DNA of 36,180 nucleotides from Bacteroidaceae bacterium (lineage in GTDB: Bacteria; Bacteroidota; Bacteroidia; Bacteroidales; Bacteroidaceae). The DNA lies in the NCBI GenBank assembly GCA_024398635.1, contig JAKSIV010000022.1, forward strand, positions 1-36,180, read 5' to 3'. Below are positions 1 through 7,990 of this stretch, piece by piece (within the stretch, counting starts at the first letter, position 1; the number at the start of each line of letters is the position of its first letter). A program made the position numbers and the translations under genes. The notes beneath the pieces were generated by a model that saw only the letters and a program-made list of their open reading frames with translations, was not told the DNA's origin and did no database searches.

Positions 1-350
1 GGGGGGTAATAAAAAAGCAGTAACTTTGCGGTCAGGAAAGCAGAATGGATTGAATCAGAGTTTTCCTATTATTGAGTTGTGCGCATAACGCACATTGTGT
101 ACTGAAACGTACCCCTTTTTTAAAGTTGGTTACTTTATAACCGCCCGACTTGGAAAACGGTCAATAAGAAGAGTAGTAAAAGTATTTGTTTACTATATAG
201 ACTCTGATTTGAAAGTACAAAGGCCTTACTGCCGGCGTACCGAAGACGTAAACAAGAGAGGTTTTATTGTTTATGTCTTTTTTTTGTCCCCTTTAAAAAG
301 GGTCAGGAAAAAGGCTGGATGGTTGAACTTTTAAAACGTTTTTGAAGTAG
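1..350 (+). promoter_or_regulatory. Promoter and long leader of the polyamine operon
   Basis: No convincing gene lies here. A Bacteroidetes-type -7 element, TAACTTTG, is at 21-28, which would give the operon a leader of about 315 nt. Inside it a perfect 6-bp hairpin (TGTGCG / CGCACA, loop CATAA) lies at 78-94, and a short CCCTTT/AAAGGG stem lies at about 290-304. A GTG-started reading frame at 95-334 is rich in basic and aromatic residues, resembles no family I know, and is probably chance. No -33 TTTG is visible in front of the -7 box. I do not recognise a known riboswitch class. Confidence 0.45.
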
Positions 351-1808
351 ATGGATCAGCGAAAAGCTCCCGTTTATGAAGCTCTGCAGGAGTTCCGCAG
401 GAACAGAGTGGTACCCTTCGATGTACCTGGTCACAAAAGAGGTAGGGGAAACCCCGAGCTCGTTTCATTGCTTGGTAAGCAGTGCGTTGAGTTGGATGTG
501 AACTCAATGAAACCCCTGGACAATCTGTGTCATCCCATTTCAGTAATCAAAGAAGCCGAAGAATTGGCTGCCGAGGCATTCGGTGCCGCACACGCATTCC
601 TTATGGTGGGTGGTACGACATCGGCCGTACAGACTATGGTGCTTACCGCCTGCAAGAGCGGCGAGAAGATAATCCTGCCGCGTAACGTGCACCGCAGCGT
701 GATCAACGCTCTGGTTGTGAACGGCGCAACTCCCATTTACGTAAATCCCGATACGGACAGCCGTCTGGGTATTGCCCTTGGCATGAAGATATCACAGGTG
801 GAGCGCGCCATCGAGGAGAACCCCGAGGCAAAGGCCATCCTGGTGAACAACCCCACATACTACGGTATTTGCTCCAACCTGAAGAAGATCGTTGAGCTGG
901 CTCACGAGCACGGAATGATGGTGCTGGTCGATGAGGCTCACGGCACACACTTCTACTTTGGCGAGGATATGCCTATAACCGCTATGGCTGCGGGGGCCGA
1001 TATGTCATCGGTCTCAATGCATAAGTCAGGCGGCAGCTTAACGCAGAGCTCGTTCCTGCTTACCGGTCCCGAAGTAAGCGCCGGTTATGTGCGTCAGGTG
1101 ATAAACCTTACTCAGACCACCAGCGCATCGTATCTGCTTATTTCAAGTCTTGATATTTCACGCCGTAACCTGGCCCTGCGCGGTAATGAGCTGTTTGCCG
1201 AGGTGATGCGCATAGCCAATTACGCCCGCACCGAGATCAATAAGATTGGCGGTTATTACGCCTACGGCAAGGAGCTGATCAACGGTGACAGCGTATATGA
1301 CTTTGACCCCACTAAACTGACAGTATACACATTGGATATCGGCCTTGCAGGCATTGAGGTTTATGACCTGCTGCGTGACGAGTATGACATTCAGCTGGAG
1401 CTGGGTGACATGGGTAACGTGCTGGCTTACATATCGATAGGTGACCGTATGCGTGAGGTCGAACGTCTGGTGAGCGCTCTGGTTGACGTCAAGCGCCGTT
1501 ACAGCCGCGACCGTTCAGGTCTGTTCGATCATGAATATATCAACCCGTCGGTGGTGATGACTCCGCAGGAGGCTTTCTATGCACCAAAGGAGGAGATGAT
1601 TCCCATCCGTGAGACCAACGGACGTATATGTACGGAGTTTGTCATGTGCTATCCTCCCGGAATTCCTATCCTGGCCCCGGGTGAGCGTATCACGCAGGAA
1701 ATCATTGACTACATACTCTACGCAAAGGAGAAAGGCTGTCAGCTGACAGGTCCCGAGGATGAGAAGGTAGAGCGTCTGAATGTGATAAAGGAAAGTACAA
1801 CATATTGA
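351..1808 (+). CDS. speA: Arginine decarboxylase, Orn/Lys/Arg decarboxylase class I fold
   Basis: PLP-dependent decarboxylase of 485 residues, the short bacterial form (as in Bacillus SpeA) without a wing domain. It should convert arginine to agmatine in the cytoplasm. Visible motifs: the N-terminal VPGHKRG (25-31), the glycine-rich MVGGTTSA (85-92) that holds the cofactor phosphate, VDEAHGTHF (193-201) with the Asp and His that contact PLP, and SMHKSGGSL (222-230), where Lys225 should form the Schiff base. Arginine rather than lysine or ornithine is inferred from the agmatinase two genes downstream. It is the first gene of a co-directional run with gaps of 1-23 bp, preceded by a long leader. 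All key residues are present, so an active enzyme is expected. Confidence 0.9.
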   Translation: MDQRKAPVYEALQEFRRNRVVPFDVPGHKRGRGNPELVSLLGKQCVELDVNSMKPLDNLCHPISVIKEAEELAAEAFGAAHAFLMVGGTTSAVQTMVLTACKSGEKIILPRNVHRSVINALVVNGATPIYVNPDTDSRLGIALGMKISQVERAIEENPEAKAILVNNPTYYGICSNLKKIVELAHEHGMMVLVDEAHGTHFYFGEDMPITAMAAGADMSSVSMHKSGGSLTQSSFLLTGPEVSAGYVRQVINLTQTTSASYLLISSLDISRRNLALRGNELFAEVMRIANYARTEINKIGGYYAYGKELINGDSVYDFDPTKLTVYTLDIGLAGIEVYDLLRDEYDIQLELGDMGNVLAYISIGDRMREVERLVSALVDVKRRYSRDRSGLFDHEYINPSVVMTPQEAFYAPKEEMIPIRETNGRICTEFVMCYPPGIPILAPGERITQEIIDYILYAKEKGCQLTGPEDEKVERLNVIKESTTY

Positions 1809-1821
1809 TTCTGTCTTAGAA

Positions 1822-2685
1822 ATGGAATTCTGGTTTACTGAGTTGCATACTCCGAACGTAAAGTTCTCCGTAAAGGTAGATAAGCACCTTTACACCGCCG
1901 AGAACGATCTGGGTAGGGTGGATATCTTTGAATCTCCCGAGTTCGGTCGTTTTCTGGCTGTCGACGGTTACATCATCTTTACTCAGCGCGATGAGTTTAT
2001 TTATGATGAGATGCTGTCACACATTCCTATGGCCGTGAATCCCAATGCCGAGAGGGTTCTGGTATTCGGATCGGGCGACGGAGGTGTGGTACGTGAGCTG
2101 CTCAAGTACAAGTCAATCCAGCAGATTGACCTGATTGAGATTAACGAGGGCGTGGTCCAGGCCTGCCGCCAGTATTTTCCGGAGATGGCAGAGTCACTGG
2201 ATGACCCGCGCGTGACCATCTACACCGAGAATGCGCTGCGTTACATCCGCCATATCGAGAATGAGTATGACCTGATCGTGGTTGACTCGGCCGGATTCTA
2301 CGGTCCCGGTGAGAGTCTGCTTACCCGCGAGTTCTACGGCAGCTGCTACAAGGCACTCAAGGCCGATGGAATCATGGTTAACCAGCATCAGAGCCCCTTC
2401 TACGAGGAGGATCGTCTGGAGACCCAGAAGGCCCACATGCGTATTGTGGCCCGATTCCCGATAAGCCGCGTGTATCAGGCACATATCCCTACATATCCAT
2501 CGGGTTACTGGCTCTTTGGCTTTGCATCCAAGAAGTACCGTCCGGTATTGGATTTGGATGCCGATGCATGGAACCAGCTTGGAATCAAGACCAACTATTA
2601 CACAACAAATCTGCACAAAGGCTGTTTTGCCCTGCCCGCATATGTGGAGCGCATGCTTGCCGATGTGGAGACCATAAAGGACTAA
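1822..2685 (+). CDS. speE: Spermidine synthase homologue with altered active-site motifs
   Basis: A 287-residue aminopropyltransferase-fold protein, full length for SpeE: an N-terminal beta domain (about 1-60) and a Rossmann methyltransferase-like domain. Canonical enzymes move aminopropyl from decarboxylated SAM to putrescine. Overall similarity is clear (ESPEFGRFLAVDGY at 37-50, HIPTYPSGYWLFGFAS in the C-terminal half), but several signature positions differ. The usual Y-H-E reads Y-D-E (61-63); GGGDGG reads GSGDGG (83-88); E-I-D reads E-I-N (106-108); the D/E-D-G that holds adenine reads E-N-A (136-138); D-S-x-D-P reads D-S-A-G-F (155-159). The first Asp of that last motif, the proposed general base, is kept, but the second, which contacts the amine, is Gly. 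No speD is in the window. Activity and substrate are therefore uncertain. The gene starts 13 bp after speA. Confidence 0.8.
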   Translation: MEFWFTELHTPNVKFSVKVDKHLYTAENDLGRVDIFESPEFGRFLAVDGYIIFTQRDEFIYDEMLSHIPMAVNPNAERVLVFGSGDGGVVRELLKYKSIQQIDLIEINEGVVQACRQYFPEMAESLDDPRVTIYTENALRYIRHIENEYDLIVVDSAGFYGPGESLLTREFYGSCYKALKADGIMVNQHQSPFYEEDRLETQKAHMRIVARFPISRVYQAHIPTYPSGYWLFGFASKKYRPVLDLDADAWNQLGIKTNYYTTNLHKGCFALPAYVERMLADVETIKD

Positions 2686-2688
2686 GCT

Positions 2689-3543
2689 ATGTTGGAAAGG
2701 AACGTTGAGACATTCATCGGCTGTGATGCCGATTATAACGATGCCCGCATAGTGCTCTTTGGCGCACCGTTTGACTCCACAACGTCATTTCGCCCGGGCA
2801 CAAGGTTTGCGCCTCACGCAATCCGCAGCGAGTCTTTCGGGCTTGAGACCTACAGTCCCTGGCTGGACCGCGACCTGGAGGATATCAGTGTATTTGACAG
2901 CGGTGACATTGAGCTCTGCATAGGCAGTGCCGAGAAGGCTCTGGATCAGATATCGGAGCGTACCGCCACGATTCTTAAGGATGGCAAGATCCCCTTCATG
3001 ATAGGAGGTGAGCATCTTGTAACTCTTGGAGCATTCCGCGAGGTATTCAAGAAGTATCCTGATGTACACATCATCCATTTTGACGCTCACACTGATTTGC
3101 GTGACGATTATCTGGATGTAAAGTTGTCTCACGCCTGCGTAATACGCCGCTGCCATGATTTGGTAGGTGACGGCCGTATACATCAGTTTGGAATCCGCTC
3201 AGGTGAGCGCGCTGAGTGGCAATGGGCACGCGCTGGTCATACTGATTTGCATCCGTTCAGCTTTGACGGACTTGCAGAGGTTGTTAAGAGTCTGGGTAAC
3301 GTGCCCGTGTACTTTACCATCGACCTGGATGTTATGGATCCGTCGGTATTCCCCGGCACAGGTACTCCCGAGTACGGTGGCGTTACTTTCATGCAGCTGT
3401 TTGAGGCACTCAAGACCGTTTGCCGCGGCTGCAATATTATCGGCCTGGACGTTAATGAATTATGTCCGCCTTATGACCAGACGGGAGCGTCCACAGCTGC
3501 TGCCTGCAAGATTATTCGTGAATTACTATTAAGCATCAAATAA
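2689..3543 (+). CDS. speB: Agmatinase
   Basis: A ureohydrolase of 284 residues that should hydrolyse agmatine to putrescine and urea. The binuclear manganese site is complete: GGEH (106-109, His109), DAHTD (132-136) with Asp132, His134 and Asp136, and TIDLDVMDP (210-218) with Asp212 and Asp214. It starts 3 bp after the SpeE homologue and ends 1 bp before the dehydrogenase gene, so translation is probably coupled. Bacteroides thetaiotaomicron is known to use agmatine deiminase and N-carbamoylputrescine amidohydrolase for this step, so an agmatinase here marks a different route. N1-aminopropylagmatine is an alternative substrate if the SpeE homologue acts on agmatine, but nothing in the sequence decides this. 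Confidence 0.88.
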   Translation: MLERNVETFIGCDADYNDARIVLFGAPFDSTTSFRPGTRFAPHAIRSESFGLETYSPWLDRDLEDISVFDSGDIELCIGSAEKALDQISERTATILKDGKIPFMIGGEHLVTLGAFREVFKKYPDVHIIHFDAHTDLRDDYLDVKLSHACVIRRCHDLVGDGRIHQFGIRSGERAEWQWARAGHTDLHPFSFDGLAEVVKSLGNVPVYFTIDLDVMDPSVFPGTGTPEYGGVTFMQLFEALKTVCRGCNIIGLDVNELCPPYDQTGASTAAACKIIRELLLSIK

Positions 3544-3544
3544 A

Positions 3545-4810
3545 ATGGGAAAGGTATTGGTTATTGGCTGCGGAGGTGTAGCCCAAGTTGCGATTCAGAA
3601 GTGCGCCCAGAACGACGCGGTTTTTGACGAGATTTGCATTGCAAGCCGTACGGTTAGCAAGTGTGATGACCTTAAGAAAAAGATTGAGGCCGAGGGTAAG
3701 AGCCGTTCCAAGATTACCACAGCTAAGGTGAATGCCGACAGCGTGGACGAGCTGATTGCCCTGATCAAGAGCGTTAAGCCCGATGTAGTGCTCAACCTGG
3801 CTCTGCCGTATCAGGATCTGACCATCATGGACGCCTGCCTTGCATGCGGTGTACATTACGTTGACTCAGCCAACTACGAGCCCGAGGACACCGAGGATCC
3901 CAAGTGGCGCGCCATCTACGAGAAGCGCTGCAAAGAGCTCGGTTTCACCGCCTATTTTGACTACTCATGGCAGTGGGCTTATCAGGATAAGTACAAGAAA
4001 GCCGGCATCACCGCTATCCTGGGTACCGGTTTTGATCCGGGTGTGACCAGCGTATTCACAGCATACGCTTTGAAGCATTATTTTGATCAGATCGACACTA
4101 TCGATATCCTGGACTGCAACGGCGGTGACCACGGTTATCCCTTTGCAACCAACTTCAACCCCGAGATTAACCTGCGTGAGGTATCGGCCAACGGTTCATA
4201 CTGGGAGAACGGTCACTGGGTAGAGACCAAGCCCATGGAGATAAAGCGCGAGTACAACTTTGAGCAGGTTGGCATGAAGGATATGTATCTGCTTCATCAT
4301 GAGGAGATTGAGTCACTTGCCAAGAACGTTCCCGGTGTAAAGAGAATCCGCTTCTTTATGACATTCGGCCAGAGTTACCTTACTCATATGAAGTGTCTTG
4401 AGAACGTAGGCATGCTCCGCACAGATCCCGTTATGTTTGAGGGTAAGGAGATTGTTCCCATCCAGTTCCTCAAGGCTCTGCTGCCCGATCCTGCATCACT
4501 GGGCCCGCGTACAGTAGGCAAGACCAACATAGGCTGCATCTATACCGGTACCAAGGATGGTAAGAAGCGCAGCATTAAGATCTACAACGTTTGCGATCAT
4601 CAGGAGTGCTACAAGGAGGTAGGCTCACAGGCTATCTCTTACACCACAGGCGTTCCCGCAATGATTGGTACTATGATGGTTATGACCGGTCAGTGGAAGG
4701 GCGCAGGCGTGTTCAACGTCGAGGAGTTTGATCCCGATCCATACATGGATGCCCTGAACAAGTGGGGCCTGCCTTGGGTTGTGGATGAGAATCCCGTACT
4801 TGTAGACTGA
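3545..4810 (+). CDS. Carboxynorspermidine/carboxyspermidine dehydrogenase
   Basis: A 421-residue member of the saccharopine dehydrogenase family. It begins with a Rossmann dinucleotide-binding motif, VIGCGGVAQVA (about 6-16), followed by an ASRT segment typical of NADP-binding members. In the known pathway it condenses putrescine (or diaminopropane) with aspartate semialdehyde and reduces the imine to carboxyspermidine (or carboxynorspermidine). The assignment over saccharopine dehydrogenase proper rests on the C-terminal pattern (PAMIGTMMVM, and WGLPW near the end) and on the adjacent carboxynorspermidine decarboxylase, its obligate partner. The gene begins 1 bp after agmatinase, which would supply putrescine. 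No frameshift or missing segment is apparent. Confidence 0.88.
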   Translation: MGKVLVIGCGGVAQVAIQKCAQNDAVFDEICIASRTVSKCDDLKKKIEAEGKSRSKITTAKVNADSVDELIALIKSVKPDVVLNLALPYQDLTIMDACLACGVHYVDSANYEPEDTEDPKWRAIYEKRCKELGFTAYFDYSWQWAYQDKYKKAGITAILGTGFDPGVTSVFTAYALKHYFDQIDTIDILDCNGGDHGYPFATNFNPEINLREVSANGSYWENGHWVETKPMEIKREYNFEQVGMKDMYLLHHEEIESLAKNVPGVKRIRFFMTFGQSYLTHMKCLENVGMLRTDPVMFEGKEIVPIQFLKALLPDPASLGPRTVGKTNIGCIYTGTKDGKKRSIKIYNVCDHQECYKEVGSQAISYTTGVPAMIGTMMVMTGQWKGAGVFNVEEFDPDPYMDALNKWGLPWVVDENPVLVD

Positions 4811-4833
4811 TTTTTTTTGATCCGATTTTTACG

Positions 4834-5976
4834 ATGGACGCTAGCCAACTGCATACTCCGTGTTACGTCATTGACCGCGACCGCCTGGAGTCCAACCTCA
4901 AGGTGCTGCGCGGCGTGATGGACCGTACCGGATGCCGTATCCTGCTGGCGCAGAAGGCGTTCAGTTGCTATGCTGTCTATCCGCTTATATCAAAATATCT
5001 CTGTGGCGCTACCGCAAGCGGACTCTTTGAGGCCCGCTTGTGCCACGAGGAGATGCCTGGCCGCGAGAATCATATTTTCTCTCCTGCGTTCCGCGAGGAG
5101 GATATGCCGGAGATTTTGGGCATCTGCGATCATATCGTTTTTAATTCAATACGTCAACTGGCGCTGTTTGGTCCTAGGGCTAAACAAGCAGGTCTTCAGG
5201 TGGGATTGCGCATCAATCCGCAGATCTCAACACAACCCACGGAGCATGCTATCTATGATCCTTGTGCTCCCGGAAGCAGGCTGGGTGTGACTGTGGATGA
5301 GTTCCTTGAGGCACCCGCTGATTTGGTCGCTTTGCTTGACGGCCTGCATTTCCATACTCTCTGTGAGCAGAACTCCGATGACCTGGAGACTACTCTAAAC
5401 GGCTTTGAGGAGCAGTTCCGTGAGTGGCTCCCCAAGATGAAATGGGTAAACTTTGGCGGCGGACACCACATTACCCGCGCCGATTACGATATTCCGCGTC
5501 TGGAGCGCTGCATCGAACGTATGTCTAAAGGATACGGCCATACAGTCTATCTGGAACCTGGTGAGGCAATCGCGCTTAATGCCGGTTATCTGCACACACA
5601 GGTTCTTGAGGTGCAGCATCACGCAGGAGCAATGGACATAGCAATCGTGGATACATCGGCCGCATGTCATATGCCCGATGTGCTTGAAATGCCGTATCGG
5701 CCCCCGCTAAGAGACAGCGGCCTGCCTCAGGAAAAGAAATACACATACCGTCTGGGTGGCCCCACTTGCTTATCGGGCGATATAATAGGGGAGTACTCAT
5801 TTGATGCCCCCATAAAAGAAGGCCAGACCCTCATATTCGAGGATATGGCCATCTATTCTATGGTCAAGAACAACACCTTTAACGGTATGCCCCTGCCGTC
5901 AATCTACCTCAAGCAGGGCTCCGACTACACCCTCCTTAAATCCTTCAGCTACGCCGACTTCAAGTCAAGACTCTAG
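4834..5976 (+). CDS. nspC: Carboxynorspermidine decarboxylase
   Basis: A 380-residue PLP enzyme of the alanine-racemase-like fold (fold type III), the last step to spermidine or norspermidine. The PLP lysine is expected at Lys41 in LLAQKAFS (37-44). Further family signatures are LRINPQ in the barrel, VNFGGGHH with the glycine loop that binds phosphate, and LEPGEAIALNAGY in the C-terminal part. Length matches the family. The start ATG at 4834 lies 23 bp after the dehydrogenase stop. The gene ends in a perfect 14-bp palindrome that also encodes the end of the convergent membrane-protein gene, and the two stop codons overlap. Confidence 0.9.
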   Translation: MDASQLHTPCYVIDRDRLESNLKVLRGVMDRTGCRILLAQKAFSCYAVYPLISKYLCGATASGLFEARLCHEEMPGRENHIFSPAFREEDMPEILGICDHIVFNSIRQLALFGPRAKQAGLQVGLRINPQISTQPTEHAIYDPCAPGSRLGVTVDEFLEAPADLVALLDGLHFHTLCEQNSDDLETTLNGFEEQFREWLPKMKWVNFGGGHHITRADYDIPRLERCIERMSKGYGHTVYLEPGEAIALNAGYLHTQVLEVQHHAGAMDIAIVDTSAACHMPDVLEMPYRPPLRDSGLPQEKKYTYRLGGPTCLSGDIIGEYSFDAPIKEGQTLIFEDMAIYSMVKNNTFNGMPLPSIYLKQGSDYTLLKSFSYADFKSRL

Positions 5977-5981
5977 AGTCT
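5968..5981. repeat. 14-bp perfect palindrome over two convergent stop codons
   Basis: AGACTCTAGAGTCT reads the same on both strands, so both convergent genes end in Arg-Leu-TAG. The stop of nspC is at 5974-5976 and that of the minus-strand gene at 5973-5975. The palindrome is short and has no loop or T-run, so it is not an obvious terminator. Confidence 0.7.
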
Positions 5982-6389
5982 GGGAAGGCGGATGATGCAG
6001 GTGATGCTGTTGATGAGGTATGTGAAACCTCCCAGACAGACTGATGAAACGGCACCTGCCATATCTTCTATCATCAACGGTCTGAAATCACGATTTATCA
6101 GTTTGTAGATATCGGGATTTGTCCTTAAGAAATCACTGAACTCGCGGCTGCTGCCTGACATCATAATGGTGGGGTTTTTTATGCTGATGTCCTGAATAAA
6201 GACATACGCATTATGCAGGAAACAGAATATGCATAACATTAATGCAATCTTTCCGATGGTCCTTATCCAGCCTGGAGCCTTCCATGCGGCTGCGAATGTG
6301 GCCAGCTGCATAATGATGTAAACTGTGATATCAAATGCGGGGCACGATGAAAACAGATACTGTGCGGTGCCTATAAAGAATTCTTTCAT
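5973..6389 (-). CDS. Small membrane protein, module A copy 1
   Basis: Unrecognised 138-residue protein with about three hydrophobic segments (roughly 18-35, 46-65 and 110-133). It shares a signature with the next gene and with 7559-7966 and 7991-8302: a Trp-Lys-Ala-Pro-x-Trp-Ile turn after the first membrane segment (here AWKAPGWIRTIGKIAL), followed by a Gly-x-Ile-Ala-Leu that opens the second, and a C-terminal end of the form I-I-R/Q-x-P. It has the longest polar loop of the four (about 70-105). It is transcribed with 6416-6787 (26 bp gap) and away from the LytTR gene at 6956. A role as partner or inhibitor of that regulator is inference from position only. Confidence 0.7.
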   Translation of the reverse strand: MKEFFIGTAQYLFSSCPAFDITVYIIMQLATFAAAWKAPGWIRTIGKIALMLCIFCFLHNAYVFIQDISIKNPTIMMSGSSREFSDFLRTNPDIYKLINRDFRPLMIEDMAGAVSSVCLGGFTYLINSITCIIRLPRL

Positions 6390-6415
6390 AATGTCAATTT
6401 TGTGCGGTTAGACAA

Positions 6416-6787
6416 TCAGTTGCGTGACTTCTGAATAAGGTATACGATGCGTGAAATGATGAATACCAATACTCCGTTAATAAGGAGCAGCGTAAACCTG
6501 ATTATTCCGTCATAGTATACCATAGGAGCAATTCTGTAATCAACAAGAGCATCCTCACGGAAAGTGCTCAGGAATGGCCAGGTGATGGAAATAAGGGCAA
6601 TTGCCAATGCAATCGAGCCTACAGGCTTGATCCATCTGGGAGCCTTCCAGGCGCACAGAAACACAAATAACAGCATAAGTGTTATAAGACACATTGAAAT
6701 AGGTGGCATCGTGGGCAGTGTCCGGGTGAAAAATACCTCAAGGGCACTGGGAGCTTCTTCAATGATTTCCATTAATTCTTCTTCCAT
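6416..6787 (-). CDS. Small membrane protein, module A copy 2
   Basis: Unrecognised 123-residue protein, paralogue of its neighbours. An acidic N-terminus (MEEELMEIIEEAP) precedes a first hydrophobic segment (about 30-46), the shared turn AWKAPRWIKPVGSIAL (about 46-61), a second segment (about 58-70) and a third at the C-terminus ending in YLIQKSRN. The closest relative in the window is 7991-8302, which has AWKAPRWVRPIGSIAL at the same place. It is the promoter-proximal gene of the minus-strand pair and faces the LytTR gene across a 168-bp divergent spacer. It is not a DUF3021-type inhibitor as far as I can tell. Confidence 0.72.
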   Translation of the reverse strand: MEEELMEIIEEAPSALEVFFTRTLPTMPPISMCLITLMLLFVFLCAWKAPRWIKPVGSIALAIALISITWPFLSTFREDALVDYRIAPMVYYDGIIRFTLLLINGVLVFIISRIVYLIQKSRN

Positions 6788-6955
6788 ATTCGCGTGGGTT
6801 TGAGTTTTGTATCCCCCTGTCTGTGACTTGCTGTCATGTCAAATCCTACTGTTTGCATACAAATCCGTTTTGAGGGGGATTTGACCGCCTGATTATTGGT
6901 GGGTTGAAATATGATTCACTAACTTCGTGCGCAGAACCACAAACGTTGACTGTTT
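6788..6955. promoter_or_regulatory. Divergent regulatory region A with CAAATCC repeats
   Basis: The spacer between the membrane-protein pair and the truncated LytTR gene contains CAAATCC at 6840-6846 and again at 6860-6866, exactly 20 bp apart (two helical turns), and an inverted copy, GGATTTG, at 6877-6883. Each direct copy is followed within four bases by GTTT. For the plus strand, TTGG at 6896-6899 and TAACTTCG at 6920-6927, 20 bp apart, resemble the Bacteroidetes -33/-7 promoter. The same repeat with the same 20-bp step occurs in the spacer of module B. These are likely binding sites for the LytTR proteins (inference). Confidence 0.6.
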
Positions 6956-7627
6956 ATGAAAACAACCTTTATCATTGCTTATTGGGTTTTATCCGTGCTT
7001 TTAGTAGCACTGATAATTATGTTTGCGTCCGATACCCAATTCTTCCGTGCCTTATTTATTGGTCTGATGTTCGTTCCCGGAGCTGTTGCAGCCAAGAAGA
7101 TGCTGCCAACCGTATCGTTCAAGAAAAGGAGTGAGGGCATACGTAACGTTATTTATATATGTCTGGCTATCCTGATTATGGAATATCTGATTCTGGTTGC
7201 CTCATATAGCTTTATCCTTAGTCCGGGAGTTCTAAGAATAAATGGCAGGGATATAAGCAATCCTTTATGGTTTTCGCATCGTTACTTGGGCCTGATGCAT
7301 CCGTTGGTAATAACGGTGATTGTATCGGTCCTGGCCATAGGAGGTTCAATCGTAACCAGATGGCTCAACAAGGACAACGAAGAGATTCAGGGCCCTATAA
7401 CGTTCTGTTCCGATAGAAAGCGCGTATCGCTGCTTCCCAGCCAGATGCTGTACATAGAGTCCTGCGATACCGAGGTCTATATCCATACAACCGATGGCCG
7501 CAAGCTGCGTAACAAGACCGGCATATCCCAATGGGAATCGTCCCCAATGTCCCTCTTTTCAGATGCGGGGGGTGCGGATGATGTAGAGGATGCGGGCAAT
7601 GATGTAGTCAAGGATGCTCCAGAATAA
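6956..7627 (+). pseudogene. Membrane-anchored LytTR regulator, truncated in its DNA-binding domain (module A)
   Basis: A 223-codon frame whose first 194 residues match the regulator at 8505-9239: four hydrophobic segments (about 5-24, 30-48, 63-84, 113-132), the cytoplasmic SFKKRS loop (54-59) and the first half of a LytTR domain (about 148-194, with YIESCDTEVYIHTTDGRKL). Similarity stops at GISQWE, near base 7537. The last 29 residues (SSPMSLFSDAGG and onward) are unrelated and are largely translated antisense to the 3' end of 7559-7966. The domain therefore lacks the conserved F-x-R-I-H-R segment and the final recognition strands. DNA binding should be lost. The membrane part is intact and could still be made, perhaps acting on the paralogue (inference). 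Confidence 0.8.
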
Positions 7628-7966
7628 AATGGAAAGTGCAGCGGCAAGGGGTGAAACCAGGTATTTCCAGATGCTCTCTACTGAGGAGAAATCCTCTCTG
7701 GTTATGATTTCTCCCGACATCATCTTCTCCCAAGCGAATATCTGATAGTCGCAGTCGGATAAATGCACCTGAAGGCAGTCATACACACTGACAAAAGCTA
7801 CCGAGAAACAGAGCAGTCCGAATACAATCGTTACGATTCCTAAGGAATGGAGTTTGGCAGGACACTTTTTTGCCACATATATGATTGCTGCCAACAGCAA
7901 GATAAAGGCTACTGCAATAAACGGGGTGGTGGACTGCATTATGAACTTGATATTTGTAATAATCAT
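7559..7966 (-). CDS. Small membrane protein, module B copy 1
   Basis: Unrecognised 135-residue protein, the most diverged of the four paralogues. The turn after the first membrane segment reads AKKCPAKLHSLGIVTI instead of the AWKAPxW form. Hydrophobic segments lie at about 14-32, 40-62 and 105-130, and the C-terminus ILYIIRTPRI matches CIIRLPRL of the module A protein at 5973-6389, which holds the equivalent position. Its last 69 bases overlap the tail of the truncated LytTR frame on the other strand. Met10 (start at 7939) is an alternative start. It is co-transcribed with 7991-8302, 24 bp upstream. Confidence 0.68.
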   Translation of the reverse strand: MIITNIKFIMQSTTPFIAVAFILLLAAIIYVAKKCPAKLHSLGIVTIVFGLLCFSVAFVSVYDCLQVHLSDCDYQIFAWEKMMSGEIITREDFSSVESIWKYLVSPLAAALSILFWSILDYIIARILYIIRTPRI

Positions 7967-7990
7967 AGCGGTTACATTTTTAATTATTGG

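Noticed and set aside
95..334. 79-codon frame in the speA leader
   Set aside because: GTG start, overlaps the hairpins, no family features; more likely chance in an untranslated leader.
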